A stretch of DNA of 64,000 bases from Mucilaginibacter pankratovii (lineage in GTDB: Bacteria; Bacteroidota; Bacteroidia; Sphingobacteriales; Sphingobacteriaceae): contig NZ_JACWMY010000004.1 in assembly GCF_014773265.1 (NCBI RefSeq), forward strand, positions 186,001 through 250,000, given 5' to 3'. Position 1 is the first letter of the stretch, and every line of letters starts with the position of its first letter. Positions 51,528-62,067 of this stretch are shown here, in pieces. A model generated the notes under the pieces. That model was not told where the DNA came from and made no database searches. It saw nothing but the letters and a program-made list of their open reading frames with translations. The translations under genes were made by a program, and so were the position numbers.

Positions 51528-51914
51528 ATGGGAGAAAAATTCTCGCTGAAGGTTGAAGATGGTCTCTTAAAACAGCTTGTAAAACAGCAATTAAATATAT
51601 CAGGGTTTTTGTCCCGCTTATTCGGCCCGATAAACAGCCCTGATTACCGGGCTATGTGCGAAGGCCTGGTAGCCTATCATAATAAGGACGGCGGCTCACC
51701 GGAGGTAGCAGAGTTTGAAATTATTGATAGCGGTTTTAATGTTGAAAGTCTGTCGGGTTATTGTAAATGCAAATTCGGCATCCACTTTCATTACACCTGC
51801 TCTGATGTGCACAACGATGCAACAGATACAATACGCTGGGATTTTGCACTCGATACCTCCAATCGTAATATCTGCTTCAATGGCGAGGAGCCTTGGGTGC
51901 GCGATGTGGAATAG
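51528..51914 (+). CDS. Small protein of unknown function
   Basis: A 128-residue soluble protein without signal peptide, reading YRAMCEGLVAYHNKDGGSPE, GYCKCKFGIHFHYTCSDVH, DTIRWDFALDTSNRNICFNG. It has a Cys/His-rich middle (CKC...HFHYTC) and alternating strands in its second half. I do not recognise it. It lies 6 bases downstream of the NTF2-like gene and so is likely to be co-transcribed. Confidence 0.55.
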   Translation: MGEKFSLKVEDGLLKQLVKQQLNISGFLSRLFGPINSPDYRAMCEGLVAYHNKDGGSPEVAEFEIIDSGFNVESLSGYCKCKFGIHFHYTCSDVHNDATDTIRWDFALDTSNRNICFNGEEPWVRDVE

Positions 51915-52081
51915 CACCTGGGTAATATACCTGCACGCAATATTTAGTTGAATACTTTCTCTTTTATTAATTATTTAATAATGGGTAATATATATTATAC
52001 TATTGAGCAATATAATCTTACCTTTAGTATAACCAAAGCGGTAGCACTTCTACCATTTATAAACCTTTAAATTATACAAAA

Positions 52082-52456
52082 ATGAGAAACAAACTATTCT
52101 ACAGCCTTGTAATGGGCCTTGTTTTGGCCTGCTTTTATTCGTTCACTGTGGTTAAACCCGCGCCTGTTAAACCGGCAAAAAAGGCGGCGGTCACCCGCAA
52201 ATTCACTTGCAACGCTACGGTTACCTTCGTTAGCAAAGTTTACAACGGAGATGGCACCGTAACCGTAACCTGGAGTGGCACTAACGCCAGCTATTACACT
52301 TATGGCGGTTATTATCGTTGCAGCACTACCGGAGGTTTTGGCAGTACTACTTACAGTACCTCTGTTACCATCCCGGTTAATTGCGGTGGCACCTTAAATG
52401 TAACCGCCCGTTGTTACGACGGTTCCTTAGGTACTTATTTTAATACCACCTTCTAA
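52082..52456 (+). CDS. Small secreted protein, beta-rich, with four Cys
   Basis: A 124-residue protein with a signal peptide (about residues 1-22, LVMGLVLACFYSFTVV) followed by a Lys/Pro-rich stretch (KPAPVKPAKKAAVTRKF). The remaining 80 residues are beta-rich and Thr/Tyr/Gly-rich with four Cys (TCNATVTF, YYRCSTTGG, VNCGGTL, ARCYDGS), like a small immunoglobulin-like or binding domain stabilised by two disulfides. No family is recognised. The leader is strongly AT-rich. Confidence 0.6.
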   Translation: MRNKLFYSLVMGLVLACFYSFTVVKPAPVKPAKKAAVTRKFTCNATVTFVSKVYNGDGTVTVTWSGTNASYYTYGGYYRCSTTGGFGSTTYSTSVTIPVNCGGTLNVTARCYDGSLGTYFNTTF

Positions 52457-52632
52457 AACATCCAACAAAAACCGCTTTGATGAACAAGCCCGTAGAAAGC
52501 CCCCCATTTCTATGGACTTGATTTAACCCTCCAGTACTCCCCGCTTTTCTTGAAGCCCAATACACATTCCTGCATTTTTCCAACTTTCGGACTAATTCCT
52601 TACCTTCGCCACCCATAAACTCATACTAAATT

Positions 52633-53376
52633 ATGAAATTATTAGAAGGAAAAACCGCGCTGATCACTGGTGCATCTAAAGGTATAGGCCGTAAAATTGC
52701 CGAGAAATTTGCCGAGCATGGCGCTAACGTAGCTTTCACCTACCTTTCTTCGGTAGAAAAAGGGCAAGCACTGGAAGCTGAACTGCAAAGCTTTGGCACG
52801 CAGGTAAAAGGTTACCGTAGCGACGCTTCCAAATTCGACGAAGCCGAGAAACTAATAAACGATATTGTGGCCGATTTTGGCACTTTACATATAGTGGTGA
52901 ACAACGCCGGCATCACTAAAGACGGCCTGCTGATGCGCATGACCGAAGAAGCATGGGACGAAGTTTTGAATGTGAACTTAAAATCCATCTTCAACGTAAC
53001 CAAAGCGGCATCAAAAATTATGATGAAGAACCGCCAGGGTGTGTTCATTAACATGAGTTCGGTAGTAGGTGTGCAGGGCAATGCAGGCCAGGCTAATTAT
53101 GCCGCCTCAAAAGCGGGTATCATTGGTTTCTCCAAATCCGTAGCAAAAGAATTAGGCTCGCGTAATATCCGTACCAATGTGGTTGCCCCGGGCTTTATCC
53201 GCACCGAAATGACCGACGTGCTGGACCCTAAAGTAGTAGAGGGCTGGGCAGCAGCAATACCATTAAAACGTGCCGGCGAGGTAGAAGACGTGGCCAACGC
53301 CTGCGTGTTCCTGGCATCAGATATGGCAGCCTACATCACCGGGCAGGTAATCCCTGTTGATGGCGGGATGTTGTAG
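52633..53376 (+). CDS. fabG: 3-oxoacyl-[acyl-carrier-protein] reductase
   Basis: A 247-residue short-chain dehydrogenase with the NADPH loop TGASKGIGRKIAEKF (residues 12-26), NNAGITKDGLLMRM, catalytic Ser (MSSVVG, residues 141-146), Tyr156 and Lys160 in NYAASKAG, and GFIRTEMTD. The sequence and length fit FabG, which reduces 3-oxoacyl-ACP in fatty acid elongation; a related short-chain dehydrogenase with another substrate is possible, as it is alone and not in a fab cluster. Confidence 0.93.
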   Translation: MKLLEGKTALITGASKGIGRKIAEKFAEHGANVAFTYLSSVEKGQALEAELQSFGTQVKGYRSDASKFDEAEKLINDIVADFGTLHIVVNNAGITKDGLLMRMTEEAWDEVLNVNLKSIFNVTKAASKIMMKNRQGVFINMSSVVGVQGNAGQANYAASKAGIIGFSKSVAKELGSRNIRTNVVAPGFIRTEMTDVLDPKVVEGWAAAIPLKRAGEVEDVANACVFLASDMAAYITGQVIPVDGGML

Positions 53377-53397
53377 TAAGCCAAAAGCATAAAGATG

Positions 53398-53431
53398 AAA
53401 GCCAAAAGCCGCGAAGGTTTTTGGCTTTTTT
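53398..53431 (+). terminator. Rho-independent terminator of fabG
   Basis: AAAGCCAAAA and TTTTTGGCTTT arms with TTTTTT tail; the arms resemble the AGCCAAAAGC words just upstream (53378-53397). Confidence 0.75.
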
Positions 53432-53459
53432 GTTTTATATTGGAAGTGAAATAAACCTG

Positions 53460-54137
53460 ATGCGCCAAACCCTATTTATCGTTTTATTGCTGCTGCTAAC
53501 TTGTTGTGCTTTTGGGCAGAAGAAGCGGCCGGCTCGCCTACCTCGCCCCCTTACAAAGGTGGAAGAGGAGAGAGCAGAGCGAAACTTTCAATGCCTGCAT
53601 ACGAATAGATATTCGGCAAAGGAACGGCGTTCTTTCTTTCCCTTTGCCAACGCCGGCAAAATAAAACTCATTTCTTTTGAATACACTGAGCCGCATGACC
53701 CGATTATATATGGTAGCGAGGGAAAGATAATTAGTGGGAGCCAGGTTGATAGCGATACCGTGGCTGTTATTGCCGCTTTGGCACCTAATAGATTCGCGGT
53801 CAACTACCGTAAAATAAAAGAGGAAAAAACACTCAGTGGTGGCGGTATCGACTCGCTAACGGATATTCTATACAATGTTGGCTATACACCCGTAAAGGGG
53901 ACATTCTACCGTATTGAAAAAGAAATGAGTTGCTACGAACCAAGAAACGCGATATTGTTTTTAGATAGTGCAGGAAACATTACCCAATATATCAAATTCT
54001 GCTTCCAGTGCTGGAAATATTACTATAGCTCGTCTAAGACAAAACCGGTTGAATATTGCGAACAGAAGTACGATATGCTAAGGACGTTTTTTATAAAGCG
54101 AGGCGTAAAGTATGGCGCGGAGACGACGGAGGATTAA
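53460..54137 (+). CDS. Exported protein of unknown function
   Basis: A 225-residue protein from ATG 53460, with a signal peptide (MRQTLFIVLLLLLTCCAFG) and a mature part without recognised motif: Lys/Arg/Pro-rich beginning (KKRPARLPRPLTKVEEERAE), then IKLISFEYTEPHDPIIYGSE, MSCYEPRNAILFLDSAGNIT and IKFCFQCWKYYYSS near the end with several Cys. Not recognised. It is convergent with the NmrA-type gene across a bidirectional hairpin. Confidence 0.6.
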   Translation: MRQTLFIVLLLLLTCCAFGQKKRPARLPRPLTKVEEERAERNFQCLHTNRYSAKERRSFFPFANAGKIKLISFEYTEPHDPIIYGSEGKIISGSQVDSDTVAVIAALAPNRFAVNYRKIKEEKTLSGGGIDSLTDILYNVGYTPVKGTFYRIEKEMSCYEPRNAILFLDSAGNITQYIKFCFQCWKYYYSSSKTKPVEYCEQKYDMLRTFFIKRGVKYGAETTED

Positions 54138-54184
54138 ATATAAATGGGTCGGCGGATCATCCCATCCGTCGGCCCATTTATATC
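54138..54184. terminator. Bidirectional terminator hairpin
   Basis: ATATAAATGGG and CCCATTTATAT arms extended by GGCGGAT/ATCCGTC with G-U pairs, between two convergent genes. It can serve both. Confidence 0.82.
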
Positions 54185-54197
54185 GCAACTAACCTAA

Positions 54198-55079
54198 TTA
54201 CTTAGCGTAAGCTGCTGCAAATTCTACCGCAAAATCTTCCAGTTTGGTTTTGCTAAATTCGGGTTTGTGTTGCAGGTAATCGTCAAAAAGGATGCCTTCC
54301 CTTACAGCTGCACCCATTTCGGTATAGCTGCGCGAAAATTCTTGCGGCAGGCCGGCATCCAGCATGCCTTGCAGGGATTGCTCGTCTGTAAATTCTACCC
54401 ATTTCAAATCAGGTTTGCCAATGGCTTTGCCTAAAACAGAGGCTACGTCATCAAATGTGCGCTCGTCGCTGGTAATATAGCGGATAGTTTTACCGGTAAA
54501 GGGCTGCTGCAATTCGTAAGCCGCAACTTCGGCAATATCGCGGGGGTGTACCATTACTTGGGTATTATGACCAGGATAGTTAGCGCCAATGATACCGGCA
54601 TGTTTTACCATAGCAATACTGTTGAAGAAATTGGTGTAAAAGAACGCCGGGCGCAGGATACGGATATCAACGCCATCCAATTGATTAAAGGTTTGCTCCA
54701 CATCATGGATGCCCGAGATAGGGCCTGTACCACCATCGATATGTGCACCAATGCTGCTTAAAAGCACCACCTTTTTAATGCCGCTTGCTTTAATGGCTTC
54801 GGCGTACTTAATGCCCACGCCGCCAATGTGCGCACGGAAGTTATCGGAACTAAGATCATTCGGTATCATAGCATACAATGCATCGGCACCGGTGAATGTT
54901 TTGGTTAAAAAGGCCACATCGCTAACCGAACCGATTGCGGGCACGCCGCCAAGGGCTTCAATTTCGGCGGCTTTATCTGCGCTGCTGCTGATTACGGTTA
55001 CATTGTGGCCTGCAATAATTAAGTTTATGGCTAAGGGTTTACTAATGTTCCCCAATGAGCCTGTTAAAATGATTTTCAT
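54198..55079 (-). CDS. NmrA-like NAD(P)-binding protein (quinone reductase-like)
   Basis: A 293-residue Rossmann protein from ATG 55079: MKIILTGSLGNISKPLAINL shows the Gly-rich nucleotide loop, followed by GHNVTVISSSADKAAEIEAL, KVVLLSSIGAH and a NmrA-type C-terminal part (HPRDIAEVAAYELQQPFTGK). Such proteins act as redox sensors or quinone/flavin-like reductases. The divergent HxlR-type regulator upstream is a common partner for this family, so both probably respond to a reactive compound. Confidence 0.88.
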   Translation of the reverse strand: MKIILTGSLGNISKPLAINLIIAGHNVTVISSSADKAAEIEALGGVPAIGSVSDVAFLTKTFTGADALYAMIPNDLSSDNFRAHIGGVGIKYAEAIKASGIKKVVLLSSIGAHIDGGTGPISGIHDVEQTFNQLDGVDIRILRPAFFYTNFFNSIAMVKHAGIIGANYPGHNTQVMVHPRDIAEVAAYELQQPFTGKTIRYITSDERTFDDVASVLGKAIGKPDLKWVEFTDEQSLQGMLDAGLPQEFSRSYTEMGAAVREGILFDDYLQHKPEFSKTKLEDFAVEFAAAYAK

Positions 55080-55106
55080 GATAATTATATTTTTTATTTG
55101 TTGGGA

Positions 55107-55138
55107 CAAAGTTATATTTGTACTTACTTTTTTACAAG
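55107..55138 (-). promoter_or_regulatory. Probable promoter of the NmrA-like gene
   Basis: On the minus strand, TAACTTTG (55107-55114) is an exact TAnnTTTG element and CTTG (55135-55138) lies 20 bases upstream of it. The -33 element overlaps a GTACTTAC operator copy. Confidence 0.5.
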
Positions 55139-55157
55139 TACTTACCCTTAAGTAAGC
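55120..55157. promoter_or_regulatory. Probable HxlR operator (GTACTTAC repeats)
   Basis: GTACTTAC occurs at 55120-55127 and 55138-55145, and CTTAC (55141-55145) is mirrored by GTAAG (55152-55156). The repeats lie in the divergent spacer between the NmrA-like gene and the HxlR gene and overlap the presumed promoter, as HxlR-family operators usually do. Confidence 0.6.
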
Positions 55158-55190
55158 AAGCGTGATGACACAGATAAAAGAAAACTCCAC

Positions 55191-55526
55191 ATGGACTTTA
55201 ATAAAGAACTAAGCATGCAGGCCTGCCCGGTGAGCTTTGTAATGAACAAGATAGGCGGCCACTGGAAACCCATCATTCTTTACCAGTTGATGAGCGGCCC
55301 CAAACGCTACAGCGAACTGAAACGCGCGATACCAACCATTACCGAAAAAATGCTGATTCAGCATTTAAAACAGCTACAGGCCGATGGCCTGGTTGATCGC
55401 CATGCCGAGCCTGTGGTACCACCATACGTCATCTACAAGTTTAGCGATAGGGGTGAGAGTATAAAGCCCGTGTTGAATGCCATAGCTAAATGGGGCTACG
55501 AGCAATGGAGCGCCGATAATATTTAA
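55191..55526 (+). CDS. HxlR-family winged-helix regulator
   Basis: A 111-residue regulator with the family start SMQACPVSFVMNKIGGHWKPIILYQLM (a conserved Cys within CPV, often redox-reactive) and winged-helix SGPKRYSELKRAIPTITEKMLIQHLKQLQADGLVDR. HxlR proteins usually respond to electrophiles or formaldehyde and control a neighbouring dehydrogenase or reductase. Here the likely target is the divergently encoded NmrA-like protein and its own gene, through the GTACTTAC repeats. Confidence 0.92.
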   Translation: MDFNKELSMQACPVSFVMNKIGGHWKPIILYQLMSGPKRYSELKRAIPTITEKMLIQHLKQLQADGLVDRHAEPVVPPYVIYKFSDRGESIKPVLNAIAKWGYEQWSADNI

Positions 55527-55587
55527 CAGGCAGAAAAATCAAAGCTTATCACAATAATTTCGCATTTTGCGGGTATGGATTGTATGC

Positions 55588-55622
55588 GCATTACTCACCA
55601 TTTACCATTCACTATTAATTAC
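55588..55622 (+). repeat. Word-repeat leader before the VWA gene
   Basis: ATTACTCACCATTTACCATTCACTATTAATTAC: degenerate words of the same style as 32034-32082, ending 3 bases before the ATG at 55625. Confidence 0.5.
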
Positions 55623-55624
55623 TA

Positions 55625-57742
55625 ATGTCAATTACCTGGGGATCTGTTTCGGGATGGTGGGTGCCGGCTTGCCTTGTATTAGGTTTGCTTTATGCCTGGC
55701 TCATGTATCGCCAGCCGGTGCAACTGGCCAAGGCAGTAAGGTATGTGCTGTTTGCCTTGCGGGCTGTGGTGGTTACGCTCTTAGCATTATTGCTCGTGTC
55801 GCCGCTAATTAGATCCGTAAGCTACCAGCCGCAAAAGCCGGTGATATTGATAGCGCAGGATAATTCGCAATCGGTGAAGCTGTTTCAGGGAGCCTCACCT
55901 AAATCCTCTCCAAAGGATAGGACTTCTAATTCCCCCTCCTCTGGAGAGGGCCGGACTGAGGCCGCGCTCGCCCAACTCAAAACCCAGCTCGGGGATGGCT
56001 ACGAAGTGCACGAGTTCAATTTTGATAAGGACCTGCACAACGGTCTCTCCAATACCTTCAACGGCAAGCAAACCGATATTTCATCTGCCCTGCACCAACT
56101 GAACGACCGCTTTGTAAACCGCAACATAGGCGCTCTGGTACTGGCTACCGATGGCCTCTACAACCTCGGCACCGATCCACAATACGAAGCCCGCAATATC
56201 AAAACCAGTATTTATACCATCGCCCTTGGCGATACAACCCCACGCCGCGACCTTCTGATAGGTAATATCAACTACAACAAAACCGCTTACTTAGGGAATG
56301 ATTTCGAGGTGGAGATACTGGCCGAAGCCTACCAAAGTACGGGTGAAACCATGCGGCTAACTGTTAGCGAAGATGGCCGGCAGGTTAGCAGTCAAAACAT
56401 CGCTATCACTGCTGCCGCCTTTAAAAAAGTTATCCCTCTAAAGCTGAACGCCGATAAAAAGGGTGTCCGTAAATTTACGGTAAACCTGGCCCCGGTAAAA
56501 AATGAGCTATCGGTACAAAACAATACCGAAACCTTTTATATAGAGGTGTTGGATGCAAGGCAAAAGATCTTGCTGCTTTATGATGGCCCGCACCCGGATA
56601 TCAGCGTGATCAAACAATCGGTAGAAAGTAACCGCAACTTTGAGGTAAAGGCAAGTTTAATGACGGACATTGCCTCTCTCAATGTAAGCGATTATAGCCT
56701 GGCCATACTATACCAGCTCTCCGCAGCCAGTTACAATAAGGCGCAAAACATTTTAACGGGCAAAATGCCTTTGTGGTTGATGTCGGGCGCGCAGGCGGAT
56801 ATGGCTGCTTTTAACCGGGCGCAAAAAGTGGTAACCGCAAATGCCGGAAGGGATGATGTGCAGGAAGTTTTCGCGCAGCCGATGTCAACCTTTATGGCCT
56901 TCACGCTTTCAGATTCTACCCAAAACAAAATTGCCAAACTGCCGCCTTTACTGGCCGCTTATGGTACCTACGAGGCACAGCCCAATGCTGCTGTACTGCT
57001 GAAGCAAAAGATAGGCAGCGTGCCTACTAATTACCCCTTGCTGGCCTTTAGCGATGAAGGTGGCCGCCGCACTGCCGTGCTTACCGCCGAAGGGCTTTGG
57101 CGCTGGCAATTGGCCGAGTACCGCGAATATGGTAACCATCATGCTGTAGAAGAATTGTTTAGCCAGGGCGTGCAATACCTCACAGCCAATGCTAACCGCG
57201 AACGTTTCAGGGTGTATCCATCCAAAAACGTGTTTGATGAAGGCGAGAATGTGCTGCTGAACGCCGAATTGTACAACGATGCGCTGGAATTGGTGAATAC
57301 CCCCGATGTACGCATCGCGTTAAAAAGCAGGGACGGTAAAAACTACAGTTTCCTGTTCACCCGCAGCGGGCAAAGCTACCAGTTAAACGCAGGTACATTA
57401 CCTGTTGGCGAGTACAGCTATTCGGTCATGGCCAAAAACGGGAAGCAGCAATACACTGCCAACGGGCAGCTCACCGTAAAACAATTGAACCTGGAAACCC
57501 GCCAAAGCACAGCCAACCATCGCCTGCTGAAAAGCATTGCAGAACGTTCCGGCGGACAGATGCTGTTGCCGGCGCAGGTAGATCAGCTTGCCGCGCTCAT
57601 CCGCAAAAACGAAAACATTAAAACGGTTGTTTATGAAGATAAGCGCTACAGTGATATGATCAGCCTGAAATGGATCTTTGCCCTGCTGGTTATATTGCTA
57701 AGCACCGAATGGTTTTTAAGGAAGAGAGAAGGGGAGGTGTAA
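55625..57742 (+). CDS. VWA-like membrane protein (BatA-like)
   Basis: A 705-residue protein with two N-terminal transmembrane segments (about residues 9-26 and 38-60) and one near the C-terminus (about 685-700, WIFALLVILLSTEWFL). The soluble middle contains ILIAQDNSQSVKLF, whose DNSQS is a MIDAS-type DxSxS, and ALVLATDGLYNLGT, so it is a divergent von Willebrand factor A domain; Ig-like domains follow. The layout matches the Bat-type and glutamine-amidotransferase-like membrane proteins of Bacteroidota. Residues about 90-114 are encoded by a palindromic element in frame. Function uncertain. Confidence 0.8.
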   Translation: MSITWGSVSGWWVPACLVLGLLYAWLMYRQPVQLAKAVRYVLFALRAVVVTLLALLLVSPLIRSVSYQPQKPVILIAQDNSQSVKLFQGASPKSSPKDRTSNSPSSGEGRTEAALAQLKTQLGDGYEVHEFNFDKDLHNGLSNTFNGKQTDISSALHQLNDRFVNRNIGALVLATDGLYNLGTDPQYEARNIKTSIYTIALGDTTPRRDLLIGNINYNKTAYLGNDFEVEILAEAYQSTGETMRLTVSEDGRQVSSQNIAITAAAFKKVIPLKLNADKKGVRKFTVNLAPVKNELSVQNNTETFYIEVLDARQKILLLYDGPHPDISVIKQSVESNRNFEVKASLMTDIASLNVSDYSLAILYQLSAASYNKAQNILTGKMPLWLMSGAQADMAAFNRAQKVVTANAGRDDVQEVFAQPMSTFMAFTLSDSTQNKIAKLPPLLAAYGTYEAQPNAAVLLKQKIGSVPTNYPLLAFSDEGGRRTAVLTAEGLWRWQLAEYREYGNHHAVEELFSQGVQYLTANANRERFRVYPSKNVFDEGENVLLNAELYNDALELVNTPDVRIALKSRDGKNYSFLFTRSGQSYQLNAGTLPVGEYSYSVMAKNGKQQYTANGQLTVKQLNLETRQSTANHRLLKSIAERSGGQMLLPAQVDQLAALIRKNENIKTVVYEDKRYSDMISLKWIFALLVILLSTEWFLRKREGEV
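55892..55962. repeat. Full palindromic element in frame inside the VWA gene
   Basis: Begins GCCTCA and ends TGAGGC (terminal inverted repeat). It contains two internal hairpins, ATCCTCTCC-AAA-GGATAGG and CCCTCC-TCT-GGAGAGGG. The left and right halves match the half-elements at 42441 and 23209. It starts at the first base of codon 90, so no frame was broken. Confidence 0.8.
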
Positions 57743-57792
57743 TCAGTTGGCAGTTAGCAGTTAGCGGATGTCTCCGAAATTCACCTTCATTG

Positions 57793-57812
57793 CCGTTGGT
57801 TTCAACCAACGG
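57793..57812. repeat. Perfect palindrome CCGTTGGTTTCAACCAACGG
   Basis: 7-bp arms with a 6-base loop in the VWA-EEP spacer. Word repeats (GTTGGCAGTTAGCAGTTAGC) precede it at about 57746-57766. No gene in this spacer. Confidence 0.7.
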
Positions 57813-57938
57813 TACAATGCAGAAAACGCCCGGCTTTAGCCAAAACTCCCCGGCAAAGCCCGTAACAAAATCATAATACAGCACTCCTCGCGCTTAACAT
57901 AGAGGATTTGTAAATTTGGCGCGTTAACATCACCACTT

Positions 57939-58784
57939 ATGAAAATCAAAATTATCATCGCCCTGCTGTTGCTCGCCGCAACTGCCACTACTACCCAGGC
58001 CCAGCAACTCAATATCGCTACATACAACATCCGTTACGATAGTAAGGACGATTCTATCGCCGGCAATGGCTGGCGGGCACGTTATCCCAATATTGCGCAG
58101 ATCATTCGCTTTAACGAACTGGATATCTTCGGCATCCAGGAAGGCTTATACCACCAGTTAACCCAACTGAACGATAGCCTGCCCGGTTATAAATGGATAG
58201 GCGCCGGGCGCGACGACGGCAAACACGGCGGCGAGCATTCCGCTATATTTTATAAAAGCGATAAATTTAAGATCCTAAAGTCGGGCGATTTTTGGATGTC
58301 GACCATTACCGATAAACCAAACAAGGGCTGGGATGCAGCGTTACCGCGCATTTGCAGCTGGGCGCAGTTTAAAGAATTGAAAACCGGGCTGGTATTTAAT
58401 TTCTTCAACCTCCATATGGATCATGTTGGCGTAGTGGCCCGCCGCGAAAGCGCCAAACTGGTAATGGCGAAGATTAAACAAATGGCAGGCAATACACCCA
58501 CTATCCTCACTGGCGATTTCAATGTCGACCAAACTAATGAGAGTTATACGCTCATTAATACTTCGGGCTTGTTAAGAGACAGCTACGAGTTATCGCCCAT
58601 TCGCCTGGCAGCAAGTAATACCTTTAATGGCTATGATGTGAGCAAAGCCGGAGACGCCCGTATCGACCATATCTTCGTCACCAAAAAATTCAAGGTAACC
58701 CGTTATGGCATCCTTACCAATACTTATCACGGAAGATTGCCTTCAGACCATTACCCGGTGGTGGTGACACTGAAGTATAGGTAG
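57939..58784 (+). CDS. Exported endonuclease/exonuclease/phosphatase family protein
   Basis: A 281-residue EEP-fold protein with signal peptide (about 1-21, ATTTQAQ). The metal and catalytic residues are visible: NIATYNIRYDSKDD (Asn), GIQEGLYHQL (Glu), LHMDHVGVVARRESAKLV, ILTGDFNVDQTNESY (Asp/Asn pair) and the terminal SDHYPVVVTL (Asp-His). Substrate may be a nucleic acid or a phosphoester lipid or sugar; being exported, it is more likely a phosphodiesterase scavenger than a DNA repair enzyme. Confidence 0.92.
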   Translation: MKIKIIIALLLLAATATTTQAQQLNIATYNIRYDSKDDSIAGNGWRARYPNIAQIIRFNELDIFGIQEGLYHQLTQLNDSLPGYKWIGAGRDDGKHGGEHSAIFYKSDKFKILKSGDFWMSTITDKPNKGWDAALPRICSWAQFKELKTGLVFNFFNLHMDHVGVVARRESAKLVMAKIKQMAGNTPTILTGDFNVDQTNESYTLINTSGLLRDSYELSPIRLAASNTFNGYDVSKAGDARIDHIFVTKKFKVTRYGILTNTYHGRLPSDHYPVVVTLKYR

Positions 58785-58794
58785 TTCCGGTTCA

Positions 58795-61084
<2,290 letters not shown>

Positions 61085-62065
61085 ATGGAATCACAAAAAA
61101 TTAAATGGGGCATTATCGGCTGCGGCGACGTTACCGAACTGAAGAGCGGCCAGGCCTACAATAAAATAGCCGATAGCAGCCTGGTTGCTGTAATGCGCCG
61201 CGATGCCGAAAAAGCGGCCGATTATGCCCGCCGACACAACGTTGGCAAATGGTACAGCGATGCCGAATTGCTGATGAACGATCCGGAAGTAAATGCTGTA
61301 TCTATCGCTACGCCGCCGTCTTCGCATTTAGATTACGCCAAACGCGCCATTGCAAAAGGCCTCAATGTTTATGTAGAGAAACCGGTAACCCGCAACGCCG
61401 CCGAGGCAGAGGCAATGGCGGAAGCTGTAAGGGAAAGCGGTGCCAAACTAACGGTGGCGCATTACCGCAGGGCGCTGCCTATGTTTCTGTATGTAAAAAG
61501 CCTGTTGGAGAATAATGCCATTGGCGATGTGCGCACCGTGCAGATCCGCATGTGGCAAAACCGCGAGCCTAAGGTACCTACATACCCCGGTACCAACTGG
61601 CGGCTGGACCCCGAAGTATCTGGCGGTGGTTACTTTCACGACCTCGCCCCGCACCAGTTAGATCTGATGCTCTACTTTTTTGGTGAGCCCGAACATTATA
61701 ACGGCTACAGCCTTAATCAGGCAAATAGCAGCCCCGCTGATGACCATGTTTGCGGCTTGATCGTTTTTAAAAACAAAGTGATAGTAAACGGCTCCTGGAG
61801 TTTTAACGTGGCCGAAAGCGAAGCGGTAGATACCTGCGAGATCGTTGGCACAAAAGGGAAAATTACTTTCCCGTTCTTTGGTAAATTTGTTACGCTAAAA
61901 ACCGAAGCAGGCGAAGAAACCACAGATTTTACACATCCGATGCACATACAGCAGCCCATGATAGAAAAAATAGTGGCTTTTTTTAAGGATGAAGGCCCAA
62001 ACCCCTGCACTATAGATGAGGCGGTGGTGTTAATGAAAATAATAGACTCGTTTACCCTAAAATAA
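61085..62065 (+). CDS. Gfo/Idh/MocA family oxidoreductase
   Basis: A 326-residue NAD(P)-dependent sugar or inositol dehydrogenase-like protein. The nucleotide loop is IKWGIIGCGDVTELKSGQAY (residues 5-24); EKPVTRN at about 99-105 holds the conserved Glu-Lys-Pro, and the C-terminal domain has SGGGYFHDLAPHQLDLMLYFFG with the catalytic-type His. The start ATG directly follows the repeat array, whose A-run would act as the leader. It is followed 2 bases later by the protease gene. Substrate unknown. Confidence 0.9.
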   Translation: MESQKIKWGIIGCGDVTELKSGQAYNKIADSSLVAVMRRDAEKAADYARRHNVGKWYSDAELLMNDPEVNAVSIATPPSSHLDYAKRAIAKGLNVYVEKPVTRNAAEAEAMAEAVRESGAKLTVAHYRRALPMFLYVKSLLENNAIGDVRTVQIRMWQNREPKVPTYPGTNWRLDPEVSGGGYFHDLAPHQLDLMLYFFGEPEHYNGYSLNQANSSPADDHVCGLIVFKNKVIVNGSWSFNVAESEAVDTCEIVGTKGKITFPFFGKFVTLKTEAGEETTDFTHPMHIQQPMIEKIVAFFKDEGPNPCTIDEAVVLMKIIDSFTLK

Positions 62066-62067
62066 CA

